Part shown: one piece after another, positions 29,301 to 31,887 of the stretch
Layout of the letters: the number at the start of each line of letters is the position of its first letter
Position numbering within the stretch: position 1 is the stretch's first letter
Assembly: GCA_035507915.1 (NCBI GenBank)
Contig: DATJNS010000307.1
Coordinates: 1 to 31,887 of the forward strand
Direction: 5' to 3'
Origin: JACQAI01 sp035507915
GTDB lineage: Bacteria; Pseudomonadota; Alphaproteobacteria; Elsterales; Elsteraceae
Length of the DNA: 31,887 nt
Notes under the pieces: generated by a model
Database searches by the model: none
What the model was told of the DNA's origin: nothing
What the model saw: the letters and a program-made list of their open reading frames with translations, nothing else
Translations under genes and position numbers: made by a program

Positions 29301-29432
29301 ATGGCGAGCCACAGCCAATCCGCTACCGTCGACAACCGCCTCAAGCTGGTGCTTGCCTGGGGCTTCGTCGGCATTCCGCTGGTTCTGGGCGTGATCGAGA
29401 CCGCGATCAACGCGATGAAGCTGTTTCAGTAG
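29301..29432 (+). CDS. 43-residue single-helix protein, probable small partner of the OFA transporter
   Basis: A strong ribosome site (GGGAGGA, 29290-29296) precedes the ATG. The peptide has a polar N-terminus (MASHSQSATVDNRLKL) and one hydrophobic segment (VLAWGFVGIPLVLGVIETAI), then a short tail ending in KLFQ. The gene starts 29 bp after the OFA transporter stop. Very small single-helix proteins encoded directly after OFA-type carriers are known and have been named MFS transporter small subunits; I infer this is one. Its function, whether stability or activity of the carrier, is not shown by the sequence. Confidence 0.7.
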   Translation: MASHSQSATVDNRLKLVLAWGFVGIPLVLGVIETAINAMKLFQ

Positions 29433-29481
29433 ACCGCCCCGGCACGCCGGCGCCACGCGGTCGGTCGGCCTCGAGGGCGCC

Positions 29482-29510
29482 TTGCCAAGCGTGACGCGCT
29501 TGTGTATCCC
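29482..29510 (+). promoter_or_regulatory. Possible tRNA promoter
   Basis: TTGCCA and TATCCC are spaced by 17 bases, about 77 bp upstream of the mature tRNA-Val. The -10 is poor, so this is tentative. The rest of 29433-29587 contains GC-rich inverted repeats but no reading frame. Confidence 0.25.
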
Positions 29511-29587
29511 CTTCGCTATCGCGGTCGCGCGCCGGGCTCTCGGCGGCGGCCCGTGAAGGCCGGAAAGCCCGTGCGATTCAAGGGGAT

Positions 29588-29662
29588 GGGCGCGTAGCTC
29601 AGCGGGAGAGCACTACCTTGACATGGTAGGGGTCACAGGTTCAATCCCTGTCGCGCCCACCA
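29588..29662 (+). tRNA. tRNA-Val (anticodon GAC)
   Basis: A complete cloverleaf can be drawn. The acceptor stem is GGGCGCG/CGCGCCC, the D-arm GCTC/GAGC, and the anticodon stem CTACC/GGTAG with loop TTGACAT (anticodon GAC at 29620-29622). The T-arm is ACAGG/CCTGT with TTCAATC. Discriminator A and an encoded CCA end at 29662. It reads GUC (and GUU) valine codons. Its 3' end borders a lower-GC stretch and an insertion sequence, a common setting for island integration. Confidence 0.95.
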
Positions 29663-29996
29663 TCCCAACACACGGATTTCGGCCACTTCCTTCATCAAGC
29701 AGCCCTCAGCGTGCCGGCCAAAGATGGCAGAACATGGCCAGAACGTGTCGAAGATTCGGCACGTTTCTGACACGCCAAATCCGCAGATGTTCTTCGCGTT
29801 GAACCACCTATGACGGGACCGAGTTTTCAATGCGATCGGTCACTGGCGGACATTCCGGTGTGAAGGTAACTGGAAGCGCAGAAAACGGCAGATTTCCTGG
29901 GCCTCTCGTTCTCAAACAGGGGTGAACTGACCGAGAACGAATCGGGGCTTCGTGTTAGGCTCGTGTTACCCCCTCTGTGAATCGGCGCTGAACTTT
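29663..29996. other. Lower-GC intergenic stretch without recognisable genes
   Basis: About 330 bp between the tRNA and the insertion sequence. GC content is visibly lower than in the flanking genes. No reading frame over about 60 codons looks coding. An 8-bp inverted repeat TCGTTCTC (29906-29913) / GAGAACGA (29933-29940) and a duplicated CGTGTTA at about 29951-29967 are the only structures noticed. It may be residue of an integrated element. Confidence 0.5.
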
Positions 29997-30019
29997 GGCT
30001 CTGACTCAATCTTGGTGCA
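29997..30019 (+). repeat. Left terminal inverted repeat of the ISL3-family element
   Basis: It pairs with 31651-31667. The inner part CTCAATCTTGGTGCA (30005-30019) is exactly complementary to 31651-31665. The outer GGCTCT start fits ISL3-family ends. Confidence 0.75.
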
Positions 30020-30036
30020 TGTAGTCGCGATACCGA

Positions 30037-31590
30037 TCAGGCGGCACCGAGGAGGCGCGCACGCAGGAGGTCGAGTTTTGCACGGCCGTACATCTGTCGT
30101 TTGACGAGCTTGAGCTTGGTGATCTGGCCTTCGGTCTGACCGTTCGACCAGGGTTCGACGATAGCAGCGCGGACCGCGTCTCGATCATTGGCAAGTCCCG
30201 CGGCGAACGAACTGAGGAGGCCACCCGCGGCATCCTCGATCCATGCATCGAGACCGGCGCCATCGCGGTTCCTGATCAGCGCGTGGAACCGCCCGATCAG
30301 GTCACGCGCCGCAGCCAGGCCGGGTACGGCCGTCTCGATCGCGATGACGAGCGCGACCTCGCCGATTGACCGTCGCTCGGGCTCGGCCGTCATCATGTGG
30401 GCAATGGCGCGCGACGACGGAACGCGTCTTGGGACCTTTGCGATCTGGTCTGCGCGGCGTCGCGCCGCCCACTCGCTGACGACACGCGGTGCGCCGGGAA
30501 AGCCGGCGGCGCGCAGACGACGCCAGAGTTCTGCGCCGTTGCGACATCCGCCAGTCCACTCCGCCTCGAGCCGCGTCAGGAAGGGATCGAGCGAGCTCGA
30601 CCGGGGTCGGAACACGTCGGTCCGACCGCCGCGGACCACCAGGCGAACGATGCCGCGCGCCTGCGCGGTGCGCCGCACGATCTCCTTGATCGGCACGCCG
30701 TCTGCGGCCAGCGCGCGAATCACGGCATTCGCCTCGTCGCGGCGCCGCCACCCCTCGTATTGGCGGCGCTCAGCGCTGGTGAGGATAGCGGGATCGATCG
30801 GTCCGGTTTTCAGGGCTTCCCGGATCGGCCCCATCGTTCGTCGAACCGCCTGCAGGAAGGCGGCGCTGGCATTCTCCATCAAGTGCCAACGGTCGGCGAC
30901 CTGGAGAGCACTGGGACGGCCACGCGTTGCCGCCTGCCCGTAGCCCGCACCGCGATCCCGGGCGATGATGGCGATCGAAGGCCGCGCCGCAAGCCAGGCC
31001 TCGACCGTTGCCGCCTCGCGATCGGGCAGGACATCGATGATGCGACGACGCTCGAGGTCGCAGACGATCGTGCCGTAGCGATGGCCGCGCTTCCACGCCC
31101 AATCGTCGATCCCCACGACGTGCGGCGCGGGCACCCGTTGCACGGCGCGCAGCCGCACTACCCTCAATAAAGTGTCTTTGCTGACTGGCAGCAGGAGCCG
31201 CCGAGCAAGACCCTGTCCAGGGCGCCCGCCCAGGGCGAGACCGAGTTGATGCACAATGCCTTCGAGACGCGCCGTTCGGCGTGCGAACGGAAGTGCGATC
31301 GTTTGGTCGAGCCGTTCGGCAAAGATCTTCTTGGGGCAGGTCGATCGCTTGCAGCGGAAGCGCCGTGCCGACAGCCTGATGACGACCGTGCGCCCATGAG
31401 CCGGCAAATCAGCCAGGGATCGTTGGTACCGACTATGAATCTGCGTCGAGACGTGGCCGCAATCCGGGCAAGCCGACGATCGCGAGGTTGACCGCGCCGT
31501 AGCCAAGATCCGATCCCCGTCGACCTCGATGCGGTCGACGACGAGACCAGCGGGTGTCAGTGAGTGGCGCTGACGATGATGGTGGCGCAT
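30037..31590 (-). CDS. ISL3-family transposase
   Basis: 517 residues, long for ISL3 transposases but within range. The N-terminal zinc-finger-like region has C41/C44 (CPDCGH) and C80/C85 (RCKRSTCPKK). A helix-turn-helix-like stretch follows, then the DDE catalytic domain. That domain has D162 in GIDDWAWKRG, a second aspartate in VADRWHLM and E487 in WSNGQTEGQITKLK followed by KRQMYGRAKLDLL, the standard ISL3 ending. The frame is intact and all three acidic residues are present, so the enzyme could be active. It occupies almost the whole element between the inverted repeats. Confidence 0.94.
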   Translation of the reverse strand: MRHHHRQRHSLTPAGLVVDRIEVDGDRILATARSTSRSSACPDCGHVSTQIHSRYQRSLADLPAHGRTVVIRLSARRFRCKRSTCPKKIFAERLDQTIALPFARRTARLEGIVHQLGLALGGRPGQGLARRLLLPVSKDTLLRVVRLRAVQRVPAPHVVGIDDWAWKRGHRYGTIVCDLERRRIIDVLPDREAATVEAWLAARPSIAIIARDRGAGYGQAATRGRPSALQVADRWHLMENASAAFLQAVRRTMGPIREALKTGPIDPAILTSAERRQYEGWRRRDEANAVIRALAADGVPIKEIVRRTAQARGIVRLVVRGGRTDVFRPRSSSLDPFLTRLEAEWTGGCRNGAELWRRLRAAGFPGAPRVVSEWAARRRADQIAKVPRRVPSSRAIAHMMTAEPERRSIGEVALVIAIETAVPGLAAARDLIGRFHALIRNRDGAGLDAWIEDAAGGLLSSFAAGLANDRDAVRAAIVEPWSNGQTEGQITKLKLVKRQMYGRAKLDLLRARLLGAA

Positions 31591-31650
31591 CTCGGCGGTT
31601 CTCCCAATGGGTAGAACCGCTTATAGCGCGCGACGCAAAATCTAGCGCTC

Positions 31651-31667
31651 TGCACCAAGATTGAGCC
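31651..31667 (-). repeat. Right terminal inverted repeat of the ISL3-family element
   Basis: TGCACCAAGATTGAGCC, complementary to the left end over 15 continuous bases and 16 of 17 overall. It lacks the six-base segment present in the left end. Confidence 0.75.
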
Positions 31668-31870
31668 AAATTTGCACGCCGAATCACACGATCGATGCCG
31701 TGATGCCGCTGCCGCAGCTGCAGGTCGATGCGCTGAAGCCGGCGCGCGCTGTCACAGCGGTAGTAAGCGGTCGAGCATGGCAACCGTAACCGGTAGCCAC
31801 GACACGGCGCGTGCCGCCGCCGACTGTTGATTTAAGCTAATATCTATTTGTCTCGCAGGGGAGATGGGCG

Positions 31871-31887
31871 GTGTTCTACAGGCTTAC
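31871..31887 (+). CDS. Possible start of a gene cut by the right edge
   Basis: A GTG followed by TTC TAC AGG CTT is preceded by AGGGGAG seven bases upstream, a good ribosome site, and by an AT-rich stretch at 31827-31850 that could hold a promoter. Only five codons are visible, so no function can be given. An ATG at 31864 lies too close to the same ribosome site. The region 31668-31870 otherwise shows no convincing gene. Confidence 0.25.

Larger units (their letters stand above)
29997..31667 (-). mobile_element. ISL3-family insertion sequence
   Basis: About 1.67 kb carrying one ISL3-type transposase and terminal inverted repeats. The left end reads GGCTCTGACTCAATCTTGGT and the right end, read inward, GGCTCAATCTTGGTGCA. 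They share TTTGGCTC and AATCTTGGTGCA, with six extra bases on the left. No perfect 8-bp target duplication was found (left flank TGAACTTT, right flank AAATTTGC), suggesting an old insertion or a rearranged end. Confidence 0.8.

Noticed and set aside
29725..29815. Short plus-strand frame (about 29 codons) after the tRNA
   Set aside because: No ribosome site, no recognisable domain, and too short to support.
29633..29830. 65-residue minus-strand frame ending in ARQGLNL
   Set aside because: Its C-terminus is the reverse complement of the tRNA-Val 3' half, a well-known source of false proteins.

Overview
The window is about 32 kb of dense, high-GC bacterial DNA. Gene families, GTG/TTG starts, 4-base start/stop overlaps (ATGA, GTGA) and a GAAC-N7-GAAC LexA-type box all suggest an alphaproteobacterium, perhaps Rhodospirillales- or Hyphomicrobiales-like. 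The lineage is inferred; no rRNA is present to settle it.

Left part (1-4438): a partial aspartate-dehydrogenase-like gene, an ankyrin-repeat protein, an NADPH:quinone-reductase-like enzyme and an uncharacterised protein lie on the minus strand. A LexA-like box sits just upstream of the last one. A small DUF983 zinc-ribbon membrane protein (plus) then meets an amidase (minus) tail to tail. Positions 4610-10147 hold a complete peptide/nickel-type ABC importer operon (binding protein, two permeases, two ATPases), divergent from the amidase.

Middle part (10144-20499) is rich in signalling genes. On the minus strand are a PAS-GGDEF-EAL protein with a degenerate GGDEF site and an intact EAL site, a decayed multicopper-oxidase pseudogene, a three-PAS histidine kinase, a GNAT acetyltransferase and an N-formylglutamate deformylase. 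On the plus strand is a 1182-residue sensor kinase whose N-terminus is a sodium/solute-symporter domain (CrbS/MxtR type). It converges on a LuxR-type response regulator (CrbR/ErdR type). Similar 16-bp dyads (core TAGAC-N4-RTCTA) lie upstream of the regulator and upstream of the EAL gene.

Right part: 20770-25650 is a branched-chain-amino-acid/urea-type ABC importer, with the second permease and first ATPase fused in one polypeptide. It converges on a minus-strand operon of a Crp/Fnr regulator, an unrecognised ten-helix membrane protein and a 66-residue membrane protein. Divergent from that operon is an oxalate/formate-type MFS transporter followed by a 43-residue single-helix protein, which may be its small partner. 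An FNR-like dyad sits between the divergent units. A tRNA-Val(GAC), a lower-GC stretch without clear genes, and an ISL3-family insertion sequence close the window.

Common themes are nutrient import (two complete ABC systems and one MFS carrier) linked to environmental sensing, and very tight convergent junctions with no room for intrinsic terminators.
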